Source: Acidobacteriaceae bacterium (lineage in GTDB: Bacteria; Acidobacteriota; Terriglobia; Terriglobales; Acidobacteriaceae). From it: a stretch of 64,000 bases of DNA. The DNA lies in assembly GCA_003156805.1 (NCBI GenBank), contig PMHV01000030.1, positions 128,165 through 192,164 on the forward strand. Direction: 5' to 3'. The notes beneath the pieces were generated by a model. It saw nothing but the letters and a program-made list of their open reading frames with translations. It had not been told where the DNA came from and ran no database searches. The position numbers were made by a program, and so were the translations under genes. This document shows, one piece after another, positions 1 to 9,700 of this stretch; position 1 is the first letter of the stretch, and each line of letters opens with the position of its first letter.

Positions 1-2450
1 TCGGCATCGACGGCGGCTCGACTTCGACTAAGGCCGTGTTGCTTGACGAAAACGGCGACATCCTTTGCAAGGCGTATCAGCTCTCGAACGGAAATCCGAT
101 CCAGGACACGGTTGAAATGTTCGAAAACCTGCGCGGCCAGGTGGAAGCGCAGAAAGCGAAGTTGGAAGTTCTGGGAGTCGCAACAACTGGCTACGCGAAA
201 GACATTCTGAAAGACGTGTTGCACGCAGACGTGGCGCTGGTGGAGACAGTAGCTCACACGGAGTCGGCTCTCAAGTTTTACGAAGATCCGCACGTGATCG
301 TCGACGTTGGCGGGCAGGATATCAAGATCATCATCCTGCACAAGGGCCGCGTCAAGGATTTCAAGCTCAATACCCAATGCTCGGCTGGCAACGGATATTT
401 TCTGCAGTCTACCGCGGAAGGCTTTGGATTGGGCGTTGAACAATACGCCGATCTGGCATTCTCGGCAAGATCGATGCCGATTTTCGGTTACGGCTGTGCC
501 GTCTTCATGCAGTCGGACATCGTGAATTTCCAGCGGCAAGGCTGGCGAGCGGAGGAAATTCTCGCAGGTCTCGCGGCCGTGCTGCCCAAGAATGTATTTC
601 TGTACGTGGCTAGCATTCCCAATCTCGCGGCGCTGGGCACACGTTTCGTTCTGCAGGGCGGGACTCAAAACAACATGGCGGTCGTGAAAGCCGAAGTGGA
701 TTTCATTCACAACAGCTTCCGCGCTGCGGGCAGAAAACCGGAAATCATCGTCCACGAATTCTGCGGCGAATCCGGAGCCATCGGCGCTGCGGTTGAGTCT
801 GTCCGCCTGTGGCGCAACGGCCAGCAGACGACATTCGTTGGATTAGAGGCGGTACGCAAGATCGAATACCGCACCACGCGCAACGAAAGCACACGGTGCA
901 ATTTCTGCAAGAACAATTGCCTGCGCACCTTTATTGACATTCGTACCGTCCCCAAGGACGATCTGAGCTTTGTGCCGATCCAGAAAGTCACCAAGGTTCC
1001 GCTGATGCACGGCGAGCAACGCCTCATCATCGCCACCTGCGAAAAAGGCCTGGTTGAAGATGTCAACGACATGAAGGACATCAAAGCGGGAATCGACCAG
1101 ATCAAAGACAAGTATCCGAATTTTGTGGACATGGCGGCGCACGAAGTTTTTCGTCCGGTTAACGCCGAAAGCGTGGCCGACCCCATCCCTGCTGCAAAAT
1201 TCTGGAACAAGGCGGCGAAAGGGCGCATTCCGCTCATGGAAACCCGCAAGAAACTTCGCGTCGGCATTCCTCGCGTCCTGAACATCTACACCTACGCGCC
1301 GCTCTTTAACGGATATCTGGAGAGCCTGGGTGTGCAGCCGGAAAACATCGTCTATTCCGACTACACCAGTTCCGATCTGTACCGCGCGGGTGCGAGCCGC
1401 GGGGCCATCGACCCCTGCTTCCCGGCGAAGATCGGCATTTCCCACGTCTACAACCTCATCCAGGAAAAGCACCGCAAGAAGGCGCTGAATGTGATCTTTT
1501 TCCCCATGTACGACGTGTTGAGTTCGCCGCTGGTGAAAATCGTTGGCACCAACGCGTGTCCAACTGTTACGGCGACGCCGGAAACGGTGAAGGCCGCATT
1601 CACGAAAGAGAACGACGTATTTGCCGAGCACAACGTCAAATACGTGGATCCAGTTCTAAACTTTGCCGACCGCAAGCTGTTTGCACACCAGATGCTGCAG
1701 GCGTGGCAGCCAATTCTCGGTTTGTCACAAGAAGAGAACGACCGTGCAGTCGAAGTCGGCTACAAAGCGCTAGAGGACTATGAGGCCAGCATCCGCAAGC
1801 GTGCCCGCCAGGTTCTCGACCAATTGGAACGCGAAGATCGCATCGGCATCGTCATGCTCGGCCGGCCGTACCACCACGATCCCGGTCTGAATCACGAAAT
1901 CATGGAGGAGTTCCAGAAGCTGGGCTATCCCATCTTCTCGCAGAACACGCTGCCACTGGATGAAGATATGCTGGAGCGTCTGTTCGGCGAAGAGGTTCGT
2001 GCCGGCGTTATCGGTCATCCGCTTGATATCACCGACGCCTGGAAAAATTCGTACTCCTGCAGTACCAATCACAAGGTGTGGGCGGCGAAGTTCACGGCGC
2101 GGCATCCCAACCTGGTGGCGCTGGAGATCTCAAGTTTCAAATGCGGCCACGATGCGCCCATTTACGGCGTGGTCGAGGGCATTATCGAGGAATCTGGCAC
2201 TCCGTACTTCTGCTTTAAGGACCTGGATGAGAACAAGCCCTCCGGTTCGATCAGGATTCGTGTCGAGACTATCGATTATTTCTTGCGGCGCTATCGCGAA
2301 GAAGTTATCCGCAAGCGCAAGGCATCTGAAGAAATAGAAGCGCAGTTGGCCGCACTGGAAGCGGAACTGCGAGGGCAAATGGCAGCTGAAGCTACCCAAC
2401 CCCAGCCACTGCAATGCGAACGGGAGGCAGAGGCTATGGCAGCGGACTAA
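1..2450 (+). CDS. acyl-CoA dehydratase activase, large form (5' truncated by window edge)
   Basis: BcrA/BadF/HgdC-type ATPase fused to a DUF2229-like and an HgdB-like C-terminal part. Such activases hydrolyse ATP to drive an electron into 2-hydroxyacyl-CoA dehydratases or benzoyl-CoA-type reductases. The reading frame is already open at base 3 and begins with the actin-fold phosphate-1 motif GIDGGSTSTK, so the true start lies upstream; the first in-frame GTG (36) is not the start. Further ATPase motifs follow: DVGGQD near base 302, CSAGNG near base 378 and GYGCAVFMQSD near base 487. A cysteine cluster CNFCKNNC near base 898 probably belongs to an Fe-S site. The C-terminal part carries GRPYHHDPG (about base 1860). 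Large family members of about 1,400-1,500 residues have two ATPase domains, so this may be the second one. Family is clear; the substrate of the partner dehydratase is unknown. Confidence 0.85.
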   Translation, partial: GIDGGSTSTKAVLLDENGDILCKAYQLSNGNPIQDTVEMFENLRGQVEAQKAKLEVLGVATTGYAKDILKDVLHADVALVETVAHTESALKFYEDPHVIVDVGGQDIKIIILHKGRVKDFKLNTQCSAGNGYFLQSTAEGFGLGVEQYADLAFSARSMPIFGYGCAVFMQSDIVNFQRQGWRAEEILAGLAAVLPKNVFLYVASIPNLAALGTRFVLQGGTQNNMAVVKAEVDFIHNSFRAAGRKPEIIVHEFCGESGAIGAAVESVRLWRNGQQTTFVGLEAVRKIEYRTTRNESTRCNFCKNNCLRTFIDIRTVPKDDLSFVPIQKVTKVPLMHGEQRLIIATCEKGLVEDVNDMKDIKAGIDQIKDKYPNFVDMAAHEVFRPVNAESVADPIPAAKFWNKAAKGRIPLMETRKKLRVGIPRVLNIYTYAPLFNGYLESLGVQPENIVYSDYTSSDLYRAGASRGAIDPCFPAKIGISHVYNLIQEKHRKKALNVIFFPMYDVLSSPLVKIVGTNACPTVTATPETVKAAFTKENDVFAEHNVKYVDPVLNFADRKLFAHQMLQAWQPILGLSQEENDRAVEVGYKALEDYEASIRKRARQVLDQLEREDRIGIVMLGRPYHHDPGLNHEIMEEFQKLGYPIFSQNTLPLDEDMLERLFGEEVRAGVIGHPLDITDAWKNSYSCSTNHKVWAAKFTARHPNLVALEISSFKCGHDAPIYGVVEGIIEESGTPYFCFKDLDENKPSGSIRIRVETIDYFLRRYREEVIRKRKASEEIEAQLAALEAELRGQMAAEATQPQPLQCEREAEAMAAD

Positions 2451-2599
2451 GGAACGTAGCCTGGATAAATCTGCCCGTTGCTTTCATCCCAGAAGTAGAC
2501 CATGCTTTCGCTGAAATGTTCGCGGAGATCGTACCGACGTGAGCCGCCGACGGCGACTTCGGGAATCCAATCGGGGCACGACCCGTGCCAGCACCTCAA
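2447..2599 (-). pseudogene. short reverse-strand ORF, possibly a gene remnant
   Basis: On the minus strand, 50 codons run from a TTG (2599), directly after an in-frame TAA, to a TAG that overlaps the stop codon of the convergent activase gene. The translation has balanced, protein-like composition (it ends DESNGQIYPGYVP and contains CWHGSCPDW near its start). No ribosome-binding site is visible. It could be the decayed 3' end of a longer gene or chance. The family is not recognised. Confidence 0.25.
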
Positions 2600-3142
2600 T
2601 TACGAGTCTCCGAAGCGGGATTCTGGGAAGCTCCGAATGAGGTTCCCAAGTGCTGACGAAGTCAAATCGCTTTCGCGATATCATCGGTCGTGATCGCCTG
2701 GCACTCGCCTGATGGACCGTTGAAGGCGGACGGCACCAGAGAAAAACGCTCAAGAGCTTGCTTTCGTGAGTTGAGCGCAACACCGTCTCCGATCCGGTTT
2801 GAGGGCGAGCACGCGGTGCGGGACGAACTAGGCGGAACGGTTCACCGGATTCGATCTGGTCGGAACATCTAGGCGCCGAGCATCAGCCTCAGACCTCATG
2901 CACGTCCGAGATCCTTGGTTTCTCAGTATTTTGCCGATGCGGGTCACGGCTGGGCCGTGGGCGTGCACGGCACGATCCCGGCTACCAGCGACGATAGATG
3001 CGAAAGCAGGGCCACTCGCCTGCTCCAAGAAAGAAATGAGATATATCACTCATCTACTTGACGGGTACAATGGCATGAGTTCTGTTAGCTACCCGGGTAT
3101 GCTTTTCCGTGCTCTGAAGCGCTGTCGCGGTTAGTCAACCCG
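2600..3142. other. intergenic region, no gene recognised
   Basis: About 540 bases between the activase and the small secreted protein. The short ORFs here show no signal peptide, family motif or ribosome-binding site. No clear hairpin or promoter was found. Confidence 0.4.
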
Positions 3143-3156
3143 CAAAGGGGACGAAG

Positions 3157-3855
3157 ATGTTTAACAAAATGATCACAGTCGGACACACGGCGTTAACTGT
3201 CGTTCTCGGCTCAGCCGCGCTGGTCAGTCAACAGGCGCCTGGGGCGCCCAGTTCCTCTGCGGGGAGGGAATTTCCTGTGATCATGCGGCAAAACGTGGCT
3301 GCCGGCAAAACCCTCGTGGGAACGAAGGTCCAGGCCAAACTTGTAGTGGCGACCCTGGTAAATGGCGCCGTGGTTCCGAGAGACGCCATCTTGTCCGGAG
3401 AGGTTACCGAGTCCGTGGCGAAATCTGTATCCGACCCATCCCGACTTGCCATTCGCATGGATTCCGCTCAGTGGAAGAATGGATCTGCACCTATCAAGGT
3501 TTACTTGACCGCCTGGTTTTACCCCGTGGCGGCGATGGCACCTCAGGATCTCTCCTATGAGCCGCCGGACGCCGCAAAAAGCCCGAAAAATTGGAACGGG
3601 GCCGGCACTTACCCCGACCCGAACAACCCGGTTTCACAGCAGAAATTTCCAGGCCGTGACACGGACAAGGACGCGAGCCTGGCGCCGCCCTCGCCGGCGT
3701 CAAGTATTTCGAACCACCGCGTTTTGATGAAAAATGTAGAGTCTACGCGCAATAGTGACGGAGCCGTTGCTCTCACTTCCACGCACCTGAATGTCAAGCT
3801 CGATAGGTTTACTACCTACGTCTTCGCAGCGGGCAACCTTCTGCCGATGAATTGA
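3157..3855 (+). CDS. secreted conserved protein of unknown function
   Basis: A 232-residue protein with an N-terminal hydrophobic segment (residues about 8-27), so probably exported. The ribosome-binding site AAAGGGGACGAAG lies directly before ATG 3157 and supports this start. The middle (residues about 40-125) is a compact beta-rich stretch with GTKVQAKL and GAVVPRDAILSGEV, a pattern seen in many acidobacterial secreted proteins and loosely resembling the beta-barrel of TrbI/VirB10 proteins. The C-terminal half is low-complexity, rich in Pro, Ser and Asn. It stands alone, with over 250 bases on both sides. No catalytic motif is visible and the function is unknown. Confidence 0.7.
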   Translation: MFNKMITVGHTALTVVLGSAALVSQQAPGAPSSSAGREFPVIMRQNVAAGKTLVGTKVQAKLVVATLVNGAVVPRDAILSGEVTESVAKSVSDPSRLAIRMDSAQWKNGSAPIKVYLTAWFYPVAAMAPQDLSYEPPDAAKSPKNWNGAGTYPDPNNPVSQQKFPGRDTDKDASLAPPSPASSISNHRVLMKNVESTRNSDGAVALTSTHLNVKLDRFTTYVFAAGNLLPMN

Positions 3856-3867
3856 CTACGAAATGTA

Positions 3868-3883
3868 TGGCGCTCACTGTCGC
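3868..3883 (+). repeat. 16-bp repeat, copy 1 (second copy at 11796-11811)
   Basis: The 16-mer TGGCGCTCACTGTCGC occurs here, just after the stop of the secreted protein, and again at 11796-11811 in another intergenic region. Similarity continues weakly for about 20 further bases. It may be a dispersed intergenic element or chance. Confidence 0.3.
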
Positions 3884-4124
3884 GAACCGTCCGCCGAACC
3901 GGAATACCGTCACACTATGAAACTTTGCTCCCGGCTTCAACTCAGTCGATGGAAGGCTGGCGCGGTTGGAAACGCTTTGTTTCCAGGCAGTCCGGAGCTC
4001 GCGCCTGCACTTGTAATCGAGCGCACGCGTAGTAACATACCATACCGTTGGCGCACACTTCATGTCCGCGATATCCCGCGATGAAGCCCATCCTGAATTG
4101 ATACAGTTCTGCGGAGAATACCTT

Positions 4125-5297
4125 ATGACAATTACTGACGATTATCAGCCCCGCGCGGAACACAAGTTCTCCTTCGGGCTTTGGACGGTTGGCAACCGCG
4201 GACGCGATGCGTTTGGCGATTTTGTGCGAGCGTACCTTTCGCCGATCGAGATTGTCTCTATGCTGGCGGAAATGGGTGCCTGGGGCGTCAACCTGCACGA
4301 CAACGATCTCGTGCCAATCGATGCCACCGGCGCTGAACGCGACTGCATCGTTCGCTCGTTCAAGAAGGCCTGCGCGGACAGTGGGATTGTCGTTCCCATG
4401 GCCACAGTCTCGCTCTTCTTCCACCCGGTATTTCGTGACGGAGCTTTCACCGCCAACGATCCTGAGGTGCGTGCCTACGCTCTCCAGAAAACCATGCGAG
4501 CCATGGACATTGGAGCAGAACTGGGCGCGAAGATTTTTGTGTTATGGGGTGGCCGTGAGGGCGTCGAGACCGACGCTTGCCGCAGAGCGGATGACGCGAT
4601 CAAGCGCTTGCGCGAAGCCGTCAACTATCTTTGCGAATACAACATCGAGCGCGGATATGGTATGAAGTTCGCTTTGGAAGCCAAACCGAATGAACCGAGG
4701 GCCGACATCTATATGGCCACTACAGGCCAGTACTTGGGCTTCATCCCCACGCTCGATCATCCTGAAATGGTCGGAGTGAATCCCGAAGTCGCGCACGAAA
4801 ATATGGCGGGACTCAACTTCATGCATGCGGTGGCTCAGGCCTGGGAGGCGGGCAAACTCTTTCACATCGATCTGAATGATCAAATGCCAAGCCGATTTGA
4901 CCAGGACCTTCGCTTTGGATCGTCCAACCTGAAGGCCGCATTTTGGCTGGTGAAGTTCCTCGAGGACGTGGACTACGAAGGACCGCGTCACTTCGACGCG
5001 CATGCCTACCGGACCGAGGACTATGAAGGTGTAAAGGACTTCGCCCGCGGCTGCATGCGAACCTACCTGATCCTCAAAGAGAAGGCTCACCGGTGGAACG
5101 CCGACAGAGAAATACTGGGTATCCTCAATGAGATCTCAAGCAGTGGAAGGGGCACTGCCAGGGTGGACCGCTATTCGAAAGAGGGCGCAGCCCAGCTGCT
5201 GACGCATGTTTTTGACAAAGACGAGATATTGAAGAAGCGTTTGCCGTACGAGCGTCTCGATCAGCTGACGGTTGATATGCTGCTGGGTGTCAGGTAG
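4125..5297 (+). CDS. xylA: xylose isomerase (actinomycete-type, class I)
   Basis: Converts D-xylose to D-xylulose (and glucose to fructose) in the cytoplasm, using two divalent metals. At 390 residues it matches the usual length of class I enzymes such as Streptomyces XylA, and it keeps the family's order of motifs ([49 protein letters not shown]). The catalytic His is H58 (LHDND). Metal ligands are E185, E221, H224, D249, D259, D261 and the Asp of HFDAHA, with K187 in the active site. The frame is open from an ATG at 4062, but ATG 4125 has GGAG at 4113-4116 with an 8-base gap and gives the normal N-terminus, so 4125 is preferred. It has no operon partner on its strand; the next gene is convergent. 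Confidence 0.95.
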   Translation: MTITDDYQPRAEHKFSFGLWTVGNRGRDAFGDFVRAYLSPIEIVSMLAEMGAWGVNLHDNDLVPIDATGAERDCIVRSFKKACADSGIVVPMATVSLFFHPVFRDGAFTANDPEVRAYALQKTMRAMDIGAELGAKIFVLWGGREGVETDACRRADDAIKRLREAVNYLCEYNIERGYGMKFALEAKPNEPRADIYMATTGQYLGFIPTLDHPEMVGVNPEVAHENMAGLNFMHAVAQAWEAGKLFHIDLNDQMPSRFDQDLRFGSSNLKAAFWLVKFLEDVDYEGPRHFDAHAYRTEDYEGVKDFARGCMRTYLILKEKAHRWNADREILGILNEISSSGRGTARVDRYSKEGAAQLLTHVFDKDEILKKRLPYERLDQLTVDMLLGVR

Positions 5298-5351
5298 GGG
5301 TCTTCCACCAGCCTGTCGGCAAGTTCAGTGTTTCTCAAGTTGACGAATCTG

Positions 5352-5376
5352 GCAGGGCCAGCCTACAAGGCCCTGC
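5352..5376. terminator. bidirectional hairpin between xylA and the TPR gene
   Basis: Perfect 8-bp stem GCAGGGCC / GGCCCTGC (5352-5359 and 5369-5376) with a 9-base loop. It lies in the 85-base gap between two convergent genes, the expected place for a shared terminator. No long U-tract follows. Confidence 0.45.
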
Positions 5377-5382
5377 AGGCTC

Positions 5383-6549
5383 TTATTGCGGCAGCGGAGG
5401 CGGTGCAGACGACATCTTGGACGCGAGGGGCTCATCTGCCTTCCGATGCAGTTCGCGAACTTTGGCGAACTCCTTCTGGGATTGCGCTGCGTCCCCCATG
5501 GCCTGGTACACACGCCCCAATCGGTAATGCGCGTCGGGCTGCGCAGGATCCAACTCCACGGCATGCCGAAGCGCGGTTATGGCGTCGATGTATTGCTTCT
5601 GCTGGGTGAAGATAGCGCCCAAATCAATGTAGGCGATACGAATGTCGTTTTTCGCTCGTACCGCCTTCCTAAGCAAGGAAACAGCCTGGTCCGGATTAGA
5701 CCTCTTCATCTCGATATCGCCCAAATAAGCCAAGGCTAGAGGATGGCCGGAATCGACAGACAACTCACTCTCGAACTCGCGCTTGGCTTCGTCGTATTGG
5801 TGTGACTTCCAGTACAGGTAACCGAGGCCAAAATGTACGTTCGGTTCTCGTGGCGAGACCTTCGCCGCCGCCTCGAACTCGGCGATGGCTTCCGAAGTTC
5901 TCCCCAGCCCGTCCAGGGCTTCCCCGCTCAGCATGTGGGCAGCCGCAGAACCGGGATTCTGCTGCAGAATCTGATGGAACTCTTCCAAGGCGCAGGAGTA
6001 TTTTTTCGCCCAGAGACAACTTTGCGCTAATACCTCGTGCAGCTCGGCGTTGCTGGGATCGGACCTTGCCGCGGCCTCCAGATACGTGGTCGCTTCCGCA
6101 AAACGTTTTGCGCCGTAGCAGCTAAGACCCAGCAGAGTGACTGCCTGCAGGTTATGTGGGTCAGCAGCCGAGGCGGCCTGGAGCGGAGCTATGGCTGACT
6201 CGAAGTATCCCTGCTTAAACTCCGCCAGTCCCAAGTTCAGTTGCACTCCCGGCAACTTCGGATTCAGGGTGATAGCCTTTTCATAGGCTGCAGCCGCTTC
6301 CCGATATTTTTGTTCTTTCGAGAGGATCACACCCAAGCTGGCAAAAGCTCCTGGGTCGTTGGGATCCTTCTCGATCATCGCCCGCCAAACCTGCGCAGCC
6401 TCGGCCAACTTTCCCTGCTGTTCGAGGGCAATGGCATCGGAGGGACTGGACGCTTGCGCGCTAGCACAGATCTGCAAGAAAAAGGTCGGCAAAAAACAGC
6501 CTTGCAACAACAGCGCGACAGCGGCCCATAGCAACTTCCAGTTCTTCAT
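5383..6549 (-). CDS. secreted TPR-repeat protein
   Basis: A 388-residue protein with an N-terminal signal sequence (residues about 1-33; LLQGC could act as a weak lipobox) followed by about nine tetratricopeptide repeats to the C-terminus (for example GAFASLGVILSKEQKYREAA and AHYRLGRVYQAMGD). TPR arrays form protein-binding superhelices. It lies downstream of TonB receptor 1 on the same strand, 220 bases away with a strong hairpin between. The same TonB receptor-TPR order recurs at 25.6-30.4 kb, so a role with the receptor at the periplasmic face of the outer membrane is an attractive inference. No enzymatic domain is present. Confidence 0.8.
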   Translation of the reverse strand: MKNWKLLWAAVALLLQGCFLPTFFLQICASAQASSPSDAIALEQQGKLAEAAQVWRAMIEKDPNDPGAFASLGVILSKEQKYREAAAAYEKAITLNPKLPGVQLNLGLAEFKQGYFESAIAPLQAASAADPHNLQAVTLLGLSCYGAKRFAEATTYLEAAARSDPSNAELHEVLAQSCLWAKKYSCALEEFHQILQQNPGSAAAHMLSGEALDGLGRTSEAIAEFEAAAKVSPREPNVHFGLGYLYWKSHQYDEAKREFESELSVDSGHPLALAYLGDIEMKRSNPDQAVSLLRKAVRAKNDIRIAYIDLGAIFTQQKQYIDAITALRHAVELDPAQPDAHYRLGRVYQAMGDAAQSQKEFAKVRELHRKADEPLASKMSSAPPPLPQ

Positions 6550-6706
6550 ACCTGAAACGCAGTGTCAGGAGATTTTTCCATAGGCAGACCACGATAGCCA
6601 TCTCCACCTGACGGAGCAACCTGTCCACAATCCCGCTACCGTAGCTCTGCACTGCTGGCGGTTGCAGCCCGCGCTTGCATGTGGGGGCTGGGGCTAACAC
6701 CGAGAT

Positions 6707-6746
6707 CATGCTACGCCCACACGGTGTCCAGTGTGGGCGTAGCATG
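6707..6746 (-). terminator. perfect 16-bp stem-loop after TonB receptor 1
   Basis: CATGCTACGCCCACAC at 6707-6722 is exactly complementary to 6731-6746, with an 8-base loop. It begins 24 bases after the receptor stop codon. There is no U-tract, so it may stabilise the 3' end of the receptor mRNA or reduce readthrough into the TPR gene rather than act as a classical terminator. Confidence 0.6.
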
Positions 6747-6769
6747 CGGGTGAGCTTCTTACAGACGGG

Positions 6770-9700
6770 TTAGAAGATCAGCTTCAGTCCGAGTTGGAAT
6801 TCCCTCGGGTCAAACGCGCCAGTGACGGCGCCGAAGTTGCTGGCCCCTTCGTTGAGGCTGATGCCGCCGTTGTTGGCATCACCCTTGAACTGCGTGTGGT
6901 TCCAGGGGTTGAAGCTCTCCGCGCGGAACTCGATGCGGCTGCCGCGCTCTTGGCTGATAACGAAGTTCTTGAACAGAGCCAAGTTCCAGTCGTCTCGGCC
7001 GGGACCGCGCAACCCGTCGAATCCCAGATTCCCGTAGGTTCCGGGCGACGGGGCCGAAAAGGCCGCCGGATTGAACCATTCGGCCGCAGTCTTAGGATAG
7101 GAGATGCTCCCGGTCACGTCTGGCCGGTTCCCGGAATTGGGAACCACGCTAGCGACGTTGTTTCCGCTCACTCCAAGATTGATTGGTGCCCCCGATTCCA
7201 TGGTGACGATCCCCGATAGGGCCCATCCACCCGCGGTCGCTCTCAGAAGGTGGTTATCGCTGTTCTTCAAGAGCGGGATCTGGTAGACGAAGTTGACGAA
7301 GGCGACGCCAGTGCGGTCGAACAGAGACGGGCCAACGTCATATTTCGGTCCCACGTAGGGATTGGTGATGTTGTTGAGGTCGCCACCACTGCCGTTGCTG
7401 GTGGTGGAATCAATCGCGCGCGAAAGCGTTAAGCCAAACTGGAGTTGGAGATCGCGCGCCACGTTCCCGTGCAGATCAACCTGCAGCGAATTGTAGTGCG
7501 CGTTGGCCTCGTCTTCAGACAACCGGATAGCGCCATAACCTAGATACCCATACTCTTGGTTAATGCCAGCACCGCCAGACCCGACCAGAGTGGGCAGATT
7601 GGCTTCAGGCGGGAGGTTGATTTCCCGATAGTCGTTCTCGTGCCGGCCCTGGCTTCCGACATAAGACAACGCCAATACGGCCTTGGCTCCCAGTGCCTGC
7701 TGAACGCCAACACTATACTGGTAGCTCGTCGGAGGTTTGTAATTAAGGGCGATACCGGTGATGCCGACGGGAAGAACAGGCAAATCTGCAGAGCTGATCG
7801 TGGTGCCGGTGCCGACGCCGGTCCCTGGATTTGAGAGGAGAACGTCATGGACCGTGGGGCTGGCATCGAAGGGTGTATTCGTAGCCCCGTTGTACATGTC
7901 ATTGCCCTGGATGCGATCGTACATGATGCCAAAGCCGCCGCGTAGAACAGTCTTGCCTTGGCCCGTAAGGTCATAGGCAAAACCGATGCGTGGGCCGAAG
8001 GCCGGCCAGTAGTTGTTCGTCAGACCCTTGGGAATTCCATTCACGCCGCCGACGCCGATGCCGTTCTCATAGAACTGCAAACCTGCCAATATCGGATTGG
8101 GACTGGTGCCGAGACCGGGGCTGGGGCCGCCCGGGCACGCAGGCACGGAGACGGCGCTGCAGATGTTACCGCTCGAGTCGAACGTAGCGGCATTGGCCGG
8201 GTTATACAGGTTGGGATAGAAGTTGGCGGACTGTTGGTTCGCCTCGTAGGTATGCGGAGCAACGTCCCAGCGCAAGCCCAGATTTAGGGTCAACCGGTGA
8301 TTGACACGCCAGTTGTCCTGAACATACGTGGCATAGGAAACGTTATTCCAATGGCCGCTGGATTTAACAGCGTCCTCTTCATAATTGTTGGCATAGCCGA
8401 GCAGGAAATCGGCAAAATCATTGCCCGTATAGAGGCCGTTGAAGGTGAAATTGCCTTCGGTGTTAGCGAAGTAGTCTTGTACCTTCTTGTAAAGCGCCCA
8501 ACTGAACCCAAACTTGAGTTGGTGTGCGCCCTTCGTCCAGGAAATGTCGTCGCGCAACTGGTAATCGTTGGCCGCGTTATTCCACGGGGTCCAATTGGCG
8601 GTAAAGTCCGTCCCCGTGCTGCCGCCCAAGTCGATCGACGGGATGCGGTTGTCGGCGTTGGGCCCCGTAAACAGCCGGTTGAATGTAAACCCAGAGGGTG
8701 CCGCAAACACGCCTTGAGGAATGATATGGATACGGTTGCCGTTGTAGTTGAAAGCCGCTTCGTTAAGCAGCGTCGGGCTTACCACATAAGTGGTATGAAT
8801 CACCGCGCTATAGGAGGGATTTCCGAAAACATCGCTGATGGTGGGCACGTTATCGCCGCTCCACTGCGTCTCCCCATAAGTCTGCGAGACCTGCTCGGAA
8901 ACCCAGTGCCCGAAAACCGAGAACTTATCGGTGAACTGGTGATCGACGCGGGCAATTTCCTCACGCACGGTGGTAGGCGACACGTTGCCGCCTTCGAAGT
9001 CCGCCCCAACCGTGGGGGCGGGGAAAATACCCGCACCCAGCAGCGACTGGGCGTTTGCATTGAGCAGCGCAGTCGGGATCGCGTTGCCAGCAAATGCTTG
9101 AAACGTAGCGTTGCCTGAGGTGTCGTTCGCGCAAGCCCCATCAGGAGCAGGCGTGCTGAAAGTCGTGATACCAGCCGCTCCGAAATTAGCGATTTGCGCA
9201 GCCGAGAGTTGATTGGCGCACGGCACATGCAACTGAGCCGCGGTCAGTGACGTCGCAGCGAAATTGCCGCCGTAGGTACTGGTAAGTGGAACGGGCTGGA
9301 CGTAGACGCCGCCCTGATCCAAGCTGCGCCATTCCATGTTGTAAAAGAAGAACGTTGGGTGGTTCTTAAACAAAGGAACCTGGCCGCCGGCATTGAAGCC
9401 ATAAGTGTTGAATCTCAGCTCGGCAACCTTCTGCGGGGCGGGGTTGAAGTAGTTGCGTGCATCAAGGGCATCGTTGCGCAGAAATTCCCACGCGGAAGCA
9501 TGGAACTGCTTGGTTCCGGACTTGACCACCGTGGTAATCGTCGCGGCTCCGGCGAGGCCATACTCGGCGCTGTAATTCGAAGTCATGTTGGTGAACTCCG
9601 CGATAGCGTCCAGGGAAGGCATGACGCTGCCACTGCTACCGCCGCGGTCGAGGTTTTCACCGCCATCGATGAGTTGAAGGTTGTGGCCCGCGCGTTGGCC

